64,000 nucleotides of DNA, from contig NC_033642.1 in NCBI RefSeq assembly GCF_001540865.1, positions 839,450 to 903,449 on the forward strand, written 5' to 3'. The DNA is from Ananas comosus (taxonomy: Eukaryota > Streptophyta > Magnoliopsida > Poales > Bromeliaceae). This document shows, piece by piece, positions 36,501-47,429 of this stretch. Position 1 is the stretch's first letter, and each line of letters starts with the position of its first letter. The translations under genes and the position numbers were made by a program. The notes under the pieces are model-generated. The model worked only from the letters and a program-made list of their open reading frames with translations. It was not told the origin of the DNA and ran no database searches.

Positions 36501-38945
36501 AGTACATCTACTGCAAAAAGCAAGTAGCTCTTCCTGACCTGCATCCCCGCAAATGTCACATACTTTAACCTGTTGAGACATGAAAGAAAAATTAAAGCAG
36601 ATTAAGCCAATATTACAGAGTAATCAAACATAGTAAGAATGTGTTTAGGCCACCTAAAGCTTCTGTAAAAGTGTTATTTGATTAGAACTGTTGAAAGAAG
36701 CAATGGCAGCATTTACATTCAAATCACACAGCAGCCTATTGCCACAGCAGAAGCAAAAACTTCAAATTGGAGCTTGTGATTTTAAAGTTCCAAAGTTCAC
36801 GTTAGCTTCTACCAAGACTTTTTGAGGTCTCTCTGACACTGCTGTAAAGTGTAAGTTTGAGCAGTGCTATAAGAAGAATACATATATTGAAATGCCCCCA
36901 ACAGCTTCCAACAAAATCAGAAACTCTAAATTGAAGCAGCTTCTTCTCTTGGGGTCAGAATCTCATTTCAGTTTATTGCTACAACAAAAGCTCTAGACTT
37001 CTCTTGTTGCCAACACTACTAAAGGTGGTTCGAGATGAAAAAGGACGCACAAGCTACACAGGTACTTGTCAGCAGAAGACCTGCTTTCTAAAAGCCTCTG
37101 CTTTTAGGGTTGCAGAAGTTGTTCTAAAAGCTACGCTCAAACAAGAACTAGTTGTAAGAAAAGCAGCTGGTATGACTGAAATATAATTAAAATAATAATT
37201 TAACCCATAGTGTTAAAAATCTTTCAAGCGCAAGGACAAGAACTTACATCATCCTCAATTTCTTCAGAGTTTTCACTCTCTGAGGTTGTCTTCTGTCGCA
37301 CATCCAACACCTCCATCTTAGAATCCTCCGCCAAATTGGGGTTCTTTTCACATTGCTCATTTGAGAAGCTGCGCTTGTTAACTTCATCTGATGGCACATT
37401 ATTGTCCTTGGCATTTTCGGTCCCCAAGCAAGCATCAGAAGTTTCCAAAGAAACCAAACTTGGATTTTTGTTATCTGCTTCATTAACTTCATTCATCGGA
37501 GAAGCTGTGCAATTTTGCCCGCCAACAATGATTGCTTCCACTTCTCCGGCCATTGATGATCCCTCATTCTTTGTGGATCTCTCAGGGTCACACGGAACTG
37601 GCTCTTTAGATGCTGCTTTCATACCGGTATTTTCTGGGGAAAAGTCCCGACTTGAAGTTGAACTTAACAGATTACTTGTTTCGGCACATGCGTATCGGTT
37701 GTCATCACATGCTTTGCTTTTATCAACAGCCTCACTGGCACCATTGGAAGAGCAGCTATCCCCTTCTTTCCTCCCAGAAGTGCTTCCGGAAGGATCACAT
37801 TCCATCTTCGATTCCATGAAAGGCAATGATTGGTTTGTGTGCAAACACGATGAACAAGGAGCAGAGCACACGTTGCATGCACTGGATTCAGGTCTTTCGT
37901 CAACTGAAAAATTGCCCTATTGAAGATGAGTACACAAAAGTCAAAAATAACCTGTCTAAGGTTCCAATTAACGTTCACGCACTTTAAGGTTTTGTATTCA
38001 CCCAAAACAGAATAGTAGCTTTGTACATATACATGGATGTGCGGTAAAAGAGTTGTTATTATGCTGCACATTTTATACATGGCAAATGAAGTCTTAGCAT
38101 TTGTGACTCTCAACTAAATCAACAAAACAAATGCAAGTGAGAGGAAAGTAAATTAATTAGATGACATGGATAATAGAAAAATACAGACATTTCGCTCACG
38201 GATACAGCAAGGTTTGATGTCAAATCGATTACTGTCTCATAAGAATCTCTCTTACCAAATTCACACTCTGAAGTTCATCATCGCACTCGTCAACAGGTCC
38301 TTGGATGCGATAAACCCCTTGAAGAACTGGTGTTATCTATAAAGCAAGTTAAAATTCGCATCAGTTATAGCTATTAAAGACTTGTATGGAGAAATTTAAT
38401 CTTCAAGAAACTCAAAAAAAATTGTAATCACTTTACAATCTAATAGCTCAAGCAAACCCTAGTTTGTTGCATTACAGAATCATATCCTGCAGTTATTTCA
38501 AGAACCAGCAAATCAACCTAATCAGTATTACACGACACCCACAAAAGAATAGGATCGTTAATCGCAGATGTGCTAATCACAAATCGGTCCAAAGTAAACC
38601 ATTTCTCACAATGCAACAAGAAGTTCGATCCAGAAACCCTAAACGAGCAATAACCGCAGCACAAGACGCATAAAGAAGCGAACTGTTAGCACGCAAATCG
38701 CTCAAATGAACCCTAATTGCCCATATTAATTAACCAAATCCAGCTACAAAAACAAGAAACCACAAAATCGACCAAATTGCAAACTAAGACGAATCTAATC
38801 ACTGCAGCAACGAATCGATCGGAGCAGGTAATCTTAAGGGGAGGAGAGGGAAAGGAGAGAGGGCCTCTTTACATGCCTCCGCTTCGGGGATTCTCTCCGT
38901 GGCGCCGTACAGCTGTTCTAGTACCCTGTAGCGGCGATACCTCAT
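29907..38945 (-). CDS. PHD-finger protein, AIPP2/PAIPP2-like (12 exons)
   Basis: Exons (complement): 38877-38945, 38256-38336, 37248-37916, 36484-36569, 35954-36390, 35404-35841, 34772-35294, 34105-34335, 32708-32832, 31553-32022, 31109-31244, 29907-30712; 4071 nt, 1356 residues, phase kept throughout. Features in order: LEQLY near the start, TPVLQGVYRIQGPVDE (about 25-40), a cysteine cluster CNVCSAPCSSC (64-74), a complete C4HC3 PHD finger (C277, C280, C292, C295, H301, C304, C319, C322), a long serine-rich linker, a CCHC zinc knuckle (C650, C653, H658, C663), a SPOC-like AIPP2 domain (about 755-900, with LDYIWHGDFEL and LSFLWGVF), and a tail with YFFPVDLDLG and EAR-like LSLSLGF. AIPP2 and PAIPP2 join BAH-domain and CPL2 partners that repress H3K27me3-marked genes. 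The first intron appears to be GC-AG. A further short exon near 31340-31420 cannot be excluded. Confidence 0.87.
31340..31420 (-). other. Doubtful extra exon of the PHD-finger gene
   Basis: One frame reads FDGSIKLRGLLSENDSSREF, looks coding and ends at a phase-0 GT donor. No AG acceptor in the phase required by the exon ending at 31553 was found. Skipping it joins 31553 to 31244 in phase 0, so it was left out of the model. Confidence 0.3.
32921..33455. mobile_element. MITE B bounded by GA and TA microsatellites
   Basis: The left end GGCTACTATACTATTATGAA and the reverse complement of the right end GGCTACTATACTCTTATGAG are inverted repeats. Inside them, AATCGACGATCCATGCC and its mirror image extend the palindrome. 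No transposase is present. It is related in layout to MITE A. Confidence 0.65.
33499..34041. mobile_element. MITE A, copy 1, bounded by TA and CT tracts
   Basis: Its terminal inverted repeat GAGCTAGGCTGGTATACTAT is followed by CGGAGACCTCCGTGCTACC, mirrored at the right end over about 170 bp. Inner blocks GACATCATTTGGCTAGTGAT and GGTAAATGATGTCG are also mirrored. The element is about 543 bp. Confidence 0.75.
38337..38876 (-). other. Putative GC-AG first intron of the PHD-finger gene
   Basis: The first exon model ends ...ERIPEAE (GAG) and the next begins ITPVLQGV. The donor reads GAG|GCATGT and the acceptor TTTATAG. The nearest GT (2 bp on) gives a stop after joining, while the GC site keeps phase 0 and the family-like sequence. 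Confidence 0.55.
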
Positions 38946-39463
38946 CTCCCTCCGCGGGGAGAGGATCGGGTCTCGATCCGATTCTACCCTTATCTAGGGT
39001 TCCAGCGACCCCGGATTAGGGTTTCGGGTCGACGCGGCGCGCGCTGGGGAATCGGGGAACGGGGGAGAGGGGGGAAGAGGAGGAGGAGGAGGAGGAGGAG
39101 GAGGTAGGCGGGAGAGGGGGGATTGACGGGGCTAACGTGCGCCGTGGGGAGGGGCCTAACGTGCGCGGGGACGAGGAGGGGGAGGAGGAAGAGGAAGAAG
39201 AAGAAGAGAGGAGAAGAGAGAAGAGAGAGAGGAGAAAAGGGGGGGTGTTTCGCAAATATTTAAGGAGTAGGAAAATTTGCATGAAGATCCCTCGACTTAG
39301 ATCGCTGTGAACCAAGGACTAATTATTTCACCCAAAAGTTGGGAGGTGGGAAGTGATATGTTGCTAGGATGCGGACAGATACAATGCTCGAAATTTTATT
39401 CGAATCCGAATTCGAATAAAGCGGATATATCTAATGTTAAATGGATATGGATTCAAATATGAA
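38946..39463 (-). promoter_or_regulatory. Leader and promoter region of the PHD-finger gene
   Basis: Purine-rich plus-strand tracts (GGAGGA, GAAGAG and GAGAGA runs, 39060-39240) read as CT-rich in the mRNA sense directly upstream of the start codon, like the leaders of neighbouring genes. From about 39360 the sequence becomes a degenerate GAATTCGAAT-type repeat that hosts the solo LTR. Confidence 0.5.
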
Positions 39464-41754
39464 TGTGAGATCCCTGGTGTTTGGGCTGTGGGGCTTGTCG
39501 ACAGCTCTGGAGAGTGTCGGACAAGTCTGAATCCGGTTGGCGTCAAATAGACGCAAAACGGACTCCGTGCGACGCGAGGGCAGCATTCAGCGAAGGAATC
39601 TGCGAAAAAGCAGATTTTCCTGCTTGCCTGTACCGGTACAAGCAGTAATGCTGTACCGGTACAACCAGCGCGGGGAATGCTTGCTGTACCGGTACAAGGG
39701 TTTTCTGTACCGGTACAAGCTACGCGCACAGATTTAGCTGCTCTCGGGTTGGCTCTTGTACCGGTACAGGAGCCCGTGTACCGGTACAAGGGAGTAGGTA
39801 AAGGGCTAAAACGGTAAAATCTCACCTCGTTTGTATCTCCCTCACCTCCCCTCTCCTTTTAAGTGTCCGAGCAGAGAGAGAGAGTGAGAGAGAGTACTTC
39901 CTGCTCTTCTCCATCTTCTTCTTCTCCTCTCTCTCTCTAGGTGTTGGTGGAGAGTCCGGTTGGGGATTCCGTCGCCGACGTCGCGCCGCGAGCCGTTCGA
40001 GCGCGCTTGCTGCCGGAGCTTTGCGAGGAGGCCGGGCGAGGGAGCGTCTTCACTGTTCTTGACGTCGCGCCGAGGTTCGACGCTGTCGAGGTGGGTGATT
40101 CGGCGTCTTTCCTGGATTTTGGGCAAGTATTACTATTTCTACTCGGTTAGTAGCTGTTTTGCTGAAATCCGCCGTCGACTGTTCGTATTTCAGCTCGTTC
40201 TCGGCGTAGGAACGTCAGATCGCGACGAGGCTTGGTTCGTTGGATTCGGGACTTCAAGAAGAATCCACGAAGCCCCCACTTGCCAGATTTGGTGAAGGTT
40301 AGCTCGGTCGAATCCCGTTCCTACTCAGCTGCTGTGAATTTCTGGACTGAATCGAGGATCCTTAATTGTTTAGCTTGGCGTTAGCTCGTCCACCGGACTT
40401 GGAGGTCCCCAGTTGATCCAGCAGAGGTTGTCCTGGTTCGAGGCTTCGTTCGCTGCCTGGATTTAGCTTTTGAGGTGGGTTACATCGGCTTTACTCCTAA
40501 GTTCTTATTGGTCGACATGTATAGATCTTGATTTCGGTAATTAATTTTTAGCTCAAATTCATGGACTATATGTAGATTGTGAAATCTGAATTTTGGAGCA
40601 TGTTTTTTATAAATTAAATAGATTATACATGTTGGACTTGGAAATTGAATTAGGAGAAAACCTGCGATTTGAACCTGTCACCAGTTTTAACTACCTGATT
40701 TAGCTCTAGGAGCCGTTAGAAAATTGTACTGTCGCAGTTTCTTCGAGACGAGTACTCCAGGTAGTTTAGTATATATATACACTCGTGCTGGTTCGCCGAG
40801 TGGATTTTTACCGGGTCATTCAGGTTATTTCGGACTGTTGGGTGCCGTCAGAGTTGATGGTGGACTCGTATCGCCTTTTTGGCGTCAGATTGTGCCGAGG
40901 GCACGTTACCTGTTGGTTGTTAGAACAGCTTAGAGTCGGTTTCTTGACTTTGGCTTTTCAGAGCCTGTTTGAGCTCGACAGAGATACGCTGCATACTCGG
41001 TTGGGTAGCGCCCACGAGTGCCACTCCGGAGTCAAGCTTTGTGCTTTCGCGTTGGTGTCGCTCATGCCAGTTGGACTTACTCTCCACGGACCAGTTAGAG
41101 TGGATAGAGCCCGATAGTCGCAACGGGGCAGGGACGGGTGTATTCACAATCCCGGGGACGGGTATGCTTACAGTCCCGATTTGGATTGGGTCCGATTTGA
41201 CATTTTCTATAGTTGGTTAGTGTAGAGTATGATAGTGTAGTGGTTGATAGCGGTAGAGTGTACTTCCTGCTTTTCCTTTTATTCTTGCTCCCTTCTGTAG
41301 ACTTAGTGGGTGACCGATGTCGTTTTGGGCGGTACCCACTGAGGACTACTTGTTTTTACAGTAGTTCTCACGCCCAGTTGTTACTTATGTTTTGCAGAGC
41401 CACATGTGCCGGCTGCTGTATCTTCTGCCGATCAGGATCGAGGCAAGGGCGTTGCGAGCTAGAGCCCTACCCGACAGTCAGAGCTAGAGGCTTTCCCCTA
41501 CTGCAGGTAGTTTTGTTTTGGAGTTTATGTACATAGTTGTTTAACTCGCCAGTGCGAGTAGCTTTGTATTTTGGATTCTAGCTATGTATATGAAACTCAG
41601 ATATTTAGCTTATTTTTGGGCAGCTCTATACTACTGTTTGTAGTATTGTATTTCTACAAGTACTTTGACGCATCGTATACAGGGGAAATTCCTTTGTATA
41701 CGGCGGATTTGTCGGCGTGCCCGGGAAACGAGACATCCGGGGCGTGACAATGAA
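39459..41754. mobile_element. Solo LTR (2286 bp) with 5-bp target duplication
   Basis: The element runs 39464-41749, starts TGTGAGATCC and ends GGGGCGTGACA, the TG...CA form with TGT/ACA inverted ends. Identical 5-mers ATGAA flank it (39459-39463 and 41750-41754). No internal domain, primer-binding site or second LTR exists in the window, so it is a recombined solo LTR; the superfamily (Ty3 is my guess) cannot be told from an LTR alone. It carries six copies of TGTACCGGTACA at 39629-39788 and a TATATATATAC box near 40770. Frames in 40720-41540 are open by chance and show no domain. Confidence 0.85.
39629..39788. repeat. Six copies of the 12-bp palindrome TGTACCGGTACA
   Basis: Perfect copies lie at 39629, 39652, 39685, 39706, 39757 and 39777 (start positions), spaced 20 to 51 bp. 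Each is its own reverse complement. They sit in the 5' part of the solo LTR. Confidence 0.95.
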
Positions 41755-41842
41755 TATCAAAAATAAGAATCTGACGGATATGAATTCGAATATGAATTTT
41801 GACTAATACCCGATTTGCATCTGAACTCGACTCGTACTAGGG

Positions 41843-41910
41843 ATGTCAATGGGTATGGATATCCGAAATATTATCCGAATCCGAACCCGAACAAGACGGG
41901 TTTATCCGAG
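41843..41910 (+). mobile_element. hAT-like terminus, truncated
   Basis: TAGGGATGTCAATGGGTATG followed by ATCCGAAATATTATCCGAAT matches the termini of the elements at 5610, 46458 and 49279. No matching right end follows. Confidence 0.5.
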
Positions 41911-41939
41911 GTAAAAATGAAATCTTAGGGCAGCAAATT

Positions 41940-42035
41940 GTTACACTTTAAACCATATGGTACTAAAGTGAAAAAATGCGAAACTATAGGGGGTTTTTTG
42001 AAGTTTCTACGGGGTTTTTTAAAGTTTTTCCTAAT
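41940..42035. mobile_element. Truncated GGAAAAACTTC-family MITE end
   Basis: ACTTTAAACCATATGGTACT followed by GGGGGTTTTTTGAAG and AAAGTTTTTCCTAA matches the right end of the element at 45241-45593. Confidence 0.5.
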
Positions 42036-42843
42036 TTATATTATCTTTTAGCATATAAAATCTAGAATAATTTATTTATTGTTAATGGCTAATAGAATTA
42101 CATATTTTTACAAAATTTTCATTAGTTAGGATAATTTGATTCTAAAAATTAAAAATTACGGAGGACTCAATCTTTTTAAAATAAGAGTTAAAATCGGCGA
42201 CGCTATTTAAAATGGCCTATAGTTGGGGTGGCGGTCATATATTTTTATCTATTTAATAGGCAAAAAAAAAAAAATGTATTATACACCATTTTGAAAAATT
42301 CCCTCAACTTTAATTTTTTTTATTAATTAAATTTTGAATTTTTAGTTGAATTATTTTAGCTAGTAAGATATAATTTTTACTGAACAGTGAATGTTAAAAT
42401 TTTATTTACTTAATAACAATAAAATCTCTGCTTTGATTCACTCAAATCATATTAATAATAATAATAAAAAACAAAAGTTGAGATGTCTATTTCACAATAT
42501 TCTATAGTTGGGGGGGCTCCTTACATATTTTTATAAAACATTAAATAACAGCGAAAATTTTGCGTACTCACGTGCAAAGCATGCCTGATGATGTGATATT
42601 CTCACCCCGCATTTTACCGCGAACGCACGCAAAAGGTGGTGTACGTGAATTAGAGTTTAGGGTCGTATTCAAAATTTTATTTGAATCTGAAGTACATAAT
42701 GAATTTATCTAATACTAAATCGATCTAATTTCGGATATAGATATCAAAAATAAAAATTCGATAGATTTGGATTCGAATATGAATTTTGATTGTTCCCGAC
42801 CCGAATCCGACCGGAATACGACTCGAACCCAAATATATTTGAC

Positions 42844-42943
<100 letters not shown>

Positions 42944-42960
42944 ATATAATAATATATATA

Positions 42961-43442
42961 TAGTTAGGCTGATATATATCGATAGCACGGAGACCTCCTG
43001 TTACCAGTTATTTCAATAATGCGACTTCCAAATCGAGGATAGGCTCCGTTAGACTTGATTTACATTATTAAAACTATTTGGGAACTAAATTTTATAATTT
43101 TTCGACATCATTTGGCTAGTGATCAAACTGTCTCAAAATTGATAATTTTAATGATAAATGTGATACGTTTTGAATTAACGTGTAAAGAAACAACCAAATC
43201 TAATAAATTTTATAAATTTTTTTTTTTATTTAGAGAAGATAGCAATCATTTTCAGCCGTTCATTTTAGACTACTCGTTTGATAGGTAAATGATACCGAAA
43301 ATTTATAAAATTTAGTTTCCAAATACTTTCAATAGTGTAGATCAAGTCTAACGGAGCGGATCGTCGATTTGGAAGCTGCATCATTGAAAACAACTTTGTA
43401 GCACGGAGATCTCCGTGCTGCCGATAGTATACTAGCCTAGCG
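42961..43442. mobile_element. MITE A, copy 2, between TA/GA and CT/TA tracts
   Basis: It has the same ends as copy 1: TAGTTAGGCTGATAT with GCACGGAGACCTCC on the left, and GATAGTATACTAGCCTAGCG on the right, followed directly by CT (43442-43466) and TA tracts. It is diverged from copy 1 and slightly shorter. Confidence 0.7.
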
Positions 43443-43483
<41 letters not shown>

Positions 43484-43787
43484 GATATATATATATATAT
43501 ATGTAATATTATATTTGAATCTATATTTTAAAATTTTAGATGTAATTTAATATATTTTGAAATATCGAAAAGAGAAATTATTGTTTCGGGGTTGGTCTCA
43601 AGTTCGGGTTTTGAATGTTTGGTTGGGTCGAGTTTGGATAAGTATTTTTAAAATCCGACGTATTCGGGTTCGGATTTGAATTTCGGGTTTGGAGTCGGGT
43701 TCGGGTTCGAGTTTTTAAAAATAAGCAAACATTTTTATGGATTTCATTAATATATTTTATGCAATTTGCATAATTATACATTGAATT

Positions 43788-44040
43788 GAGCTCCTATGCT
43801 TTTAAAAGTACCAAGTCATTGGTGCTTGTAAGTTTTCGACCCTCGGATTAAGAGATGTGCGGTTAGCCCTTGGATTAAGAAATGTGTGGTTAGGATGATG
43901 TGGGCTCTCTAGAGTTGAGTGGGTGATTGATTGAATAGTATAATCTAACGGGTGAAAATGATCAAAGGCGTAGATCTAACGGTAAAAAATTTACAAGCAC
44001 CAAGTGCTTGGTGCTTTTACAAGCACCATAGCCGGACCCA
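43788..44040. mobile_element. Short MITE with GGTGCTTGTAA termini
   Basis: The left end CTATGCTTTTAAAAGTACCA then TTGGTGCTTGTAAG is mirrored by the right end TTACAAGCACCAAGTGCTTG then TTTTACAAGCACCATAGCC. It is about 250 bp. No clean target duplication was seen. Confidence 0.6.
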
Positions 44041-45231
44041 TTATACATTTACTAAAATAAGCAATTAGCTTATTTTGTATCCAAACAATCATTAAATTAC
44101 TTATGTCAAACAAATTGAAAGATTAGGCACTAAAATTAAATTTTTAAAAGATCATACAGCTAAATCAAAACGATTTATAGTTCAAATAAGTTTTATACAT
44201 TTTTTTTTTAACGACGGAATCTAGATCTTAGAGGTCGAATTGGCGATGTTGAGAAAATTGGTGACACCGGTGTGTTTGGCTCGACATCGAGGTCAGAAGA
44301 TCATCCAATCTCCTACTAAAAACTATACCGAGAGTAAAGGATCGTTTAATTAGATGTAATTAGAAATATTATATTATATATAATATTTTATAGTACTAAT
44401 TATTATTAAATATTTATCAATAATCTTATTTATTATGCAGTGCATGAAGCATTATTAGTATACATTATGTATAAACAAAAATTTCTCCACTCTTTTTTGA
44501 AATTATGAGTATACCCTATTAAGCATTATCTACATGAAGTGCATATATCAGCGTATACCGCATACTTAAAATCTTTTAATAAAACTTTTAAAATCTAATT
44601 TATTAAACATTAAATTATTAGCTTTATAAATTAGATATTTTTAATTAAGTTTTTATATTAACTAAAATATTAGTCACATGATATAAGCTGTCATGTATAG
44701 AGTGTTAATATATACCAAGTGCATGTATTTTTCCATTCATTTTTAAAAAGGTAAAGACATCCTCACCTATTCGGCAATTTAAAACTAAGTCCTCCAACTT
44801 TAATTTTTAGTTAAAAAATTAATTTATATAATAGCTACTTAAATTATTAAGTTGACTAAATTTTTATAAAGTTACTACAATAATTTAACTTTATAAATAA
44901 TAAAAGTTTAAAAGATAATTAAGAAATTTTTTTTGTAATGTATATAAGGCTATTTCATAGGATTTTTTTTAATATATTGGGTTACGATATTTTCAATATA
45001 AACTTTTTAAGAATTATGTATATTAACTGCATCTTTTGTGTTATCGAAAACACAGATGTCTCCATATTTTCAAATTATTTTTTAATAATGAGACATCCGA
45101 TTCAATAAGAATCCCAACCCGAAATAATTATTTCTCTTTATCACATATGAAAACATATTACATTAAACCTAATTTTTAAAATACAAATTAAAATACAACA
45201 TCAAATATTTATACATATATATTACATAATA

Positions 45232-45602
45232 TAAAATTAAGGAAAAACTTCAAAAACCCCCCTGTGGTTTCGTAGATTTTCACTTCACCCCCCTGTGGTT
45301 TAAAATGTATCAAATTGCCCCATTGTGGTTTCGTTTTTATCTTTTCGATAGTTTTTTCGTTAATATTTCATTAAATTATATACAAAAAACTTCAGATACC
45401 CATCTAGATTTATCAAATATTCACTTTAGTACCCTTTAAATTAACTTTATCACTGATTTAAGAAAAAAAATAATGAAATTGATAAGAAAAAGAGAAAAAA
45501 GAAACCACGGGGGGCCAAATTGATACATTTTAAACCACAGAGGGGCAAAAGGAGAAACTATGAAACTACATGGGGGGTTTTTGAAGTTTTTCCTAAAATT
45601 AA
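45232..45602. mobile_element. MULE-type MITE (353 bp) with 9-bp target duplication
   Basis: The element 45241-45593 starts GGAAAAACTTCAAAAACCCC and ends with the mirror GGGGTTTTTGAAGTTTTTCC. Identical 9-mers TAAAATTAA flank it (45232-45240 and 45594-45602). The terminal repeats exceed 80 bp, including CCTGTGGTTTAAAATGTATC and its mirror image. It is the intact reference for the diverged copies near 22144, 23747 and 41940. Confidence 0.85.
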
Positions 45603-46025
45603 TTATTGCGATCCTTACCATCAAGATTTTATTGTCGATTTGAAATTTTAATAGAAAATTTTTCTTACCTTCATTATATATTAAAATGTTTGTAAGTTCA
45701 ATTGTACCTAAATATTCGCTCTTGATGGTAAGTAATTATCCTAAAATGTTTGTAAGTTCAATGGTAACTATTTTAATTGTCGATTTGAAATTTAAGTCTT
45801 CCATTATTATGTTTTATAAAAAAATTTCAACCATTCATTTCGAAATTTCTTATTTACTAGGCAAATAAAGTAAAACAAATTATAAAAATTGGTCTCTAAA
45901 TGATTCTAATAGCATAAATCATGCTTAACGAAGCCGATCGCTGAATCATATATCTGGTCATCAAAAACGACTTAAAAATACCAAAACTTTTGTACTTTCG
46001 AAAGCATGATAATCTAGCTTATATA
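45603..46025. mobile_element. Degenerate MITE A/B relative
   Basis: AACGAAGCCGATCGCTGAAT, TCATCAAAAACGACTT and GAAAGCATGATAATCTAGCT at the right end recall the right end of MITE A. The left end is poorly kept. Confidence 0.35.
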
Positions 46026-46449
46026 TCTCAATTTTTCTGAAATATTTACTACCTGTCACAAAGCGCGGGCACAACACTAGTAGATAATTATTCTCTCTAT
46101 ACATAATCTTTTCACAAGAGCTCAAACTAAAATGGAAATTTGGTGATTACTCCTCCTATCATTATCAAGGATAGAGCCACCAGCATGGAAAAGGGAGATG
46201 GAAAAGGAAAGGGTGGAAGCAATAAGCTAACTGGCAAATCACAATGAACCTTTTCCATTTATGGGATTAGGTAAATGTGGTGGTAATTTGTCCTAACTTG
46301 TCAAGTGGTTAGAACTAGTGCATGCATAGAAAGAGCTGAGTTACAAGATTTTTTTAGAGACATCAACAGGTCAGATTCATGATGAATTTTTAAATATGGA
46401 ATCCGAACCCAACTATCGAAATCGAAATGTGAACCCGAATCCGAAGTCA

Positions 46450-47034
46450 TTAGTTTTTAGGGATGTCAATGGGTCAGATTCGGGGTAGATTTTAAAAACC
46501 CGAATCTAAACCCGGCTACATTCGAAATTTGAAAACTCGAATTCAACGGATTAAAAATCCTTATCCAAATTCGAATCCGACAAAAGTTCAAAACTGAACC
46601 TGAAAATCCGAACTCGAAGTGATTATTTCTCTTTACCATATATCAAAACATATTACATTAAAACGAGTAGTCTAAAAATGAACGACTGAAAATAAAAATC
46701 TCGTAAAAAATGATGATAAAAGACTTGAATTTAAGATCAAAGGTACTGATCTCACTCTAAATAGTGAAAAGAATTTTCTATAAAAATTTCATGAAATTTG
46801 GATTGTTTTACACTGTTAAATTCACAAATGCATCACATCGGCCATTAAAATTATCATTTTTGAGACCTTTTGATCACTAGCCAAATGATGTCGAAAAATT
46901 ATAAAATTTAGTTTCCAAATACTTTCAATAGTGTAGATCAAGTCTAACGGAGCCGATCGTCGATTTGAAAGCCATATCATTGAACACAACTTGGTAGCAT
47001 GGAGGCATCCGTGCTACTGATAGTATGCCAACCT

Positions 47035-47099
<65 letters not shown>

Positions 47100-47307
47100 A
47101 TGCAAAATTAATTCGAGTTTAGGTCGGGTTCGGGTTCAGATCGGGTACAGACAAAATCCATACTCAAATCCAAATCCGTTGGGTTTTTATTTTTTATATC
47201 TGTATCCAAAACCAAATCCATTTCACATTGGGTAAATTCACCCCATTCGAATTCGAGTTCGGATAAAATTTCGAATATTCATACCCAGTAACATCCCTAT
47301 TAGTTTT
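46450..47307. mobile_element. Non-autonomous hAT element (842 bp) with 8-bp target duplication
   Basis: The element 46458-47299 begins TAGGGATGTCAATGGG and ends CCCAGTAACATCCCTA. Identical 8-mers TTAGTTTT flank it (46450-46457 and 47300-47307), diagnostic of hAT. The interior is GAATCC/CCCGAA-rich and contains a truncated MITE A copy plus CT and TA tracts, a nested insertion. Confidence 0.85.
46665..47037. mobile_element. MITE A, copy 3, 5'-truncated and nested in a hAT element
   Basis: It carries the MITE A blocks TGGCTAGTGAT (inverted), GTAGATCAAGTCTAACGGAG and GATAGTATGCCAACCTAACT. It ends against CT (47038-47080) and TA tracts, as in copies 1 and 2. The opposite terminal repeat is missing. 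Confidence 0.65.
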
Positions 47308-47429
47308 GCAAATCCACAACAAAAATCAAACTCGAGAAAAAAAAACCCCAAATTTGAAACTGAACCCAAAAATCTGAACCCAATAACAGGTATTTTAATA
47401 TGTTATATTCAAACATAAATTTTCAAAAT

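Larger units (their letters stand above)
39360..41842. repeat. Older degenerate repeat hosting the solo LTR
   Basis: GAATTCGAAT/ATATGAA-type sequence occurs on both sides of the LTR (39380-39463 and 41750-41830). Similar sequence recurs at 42640-42850. The class is not resolved. Confidence 0.45.

Noticed and set aside
37210..37923. 237-codon plus-strand frame
   Set aside because: It is antisense to the exon with the CNVCSAPCSSC cluster and shows no domain.
39629..39788. Regularly spaced short repeats resembling a CRISPR array
   Set aside because: The unit is a 12-bp perfect palindrome with spacing of 20 to 51 bp, inside a plant LTR with target duplications. There are no cas genes.
40724..41536. 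Overlapping open frames of 69-110 codons inside the solo LTR
   Set aside because: No retroelement or other domain is visible. Frames overlap each other on both strands and lie wholly within the LTR.
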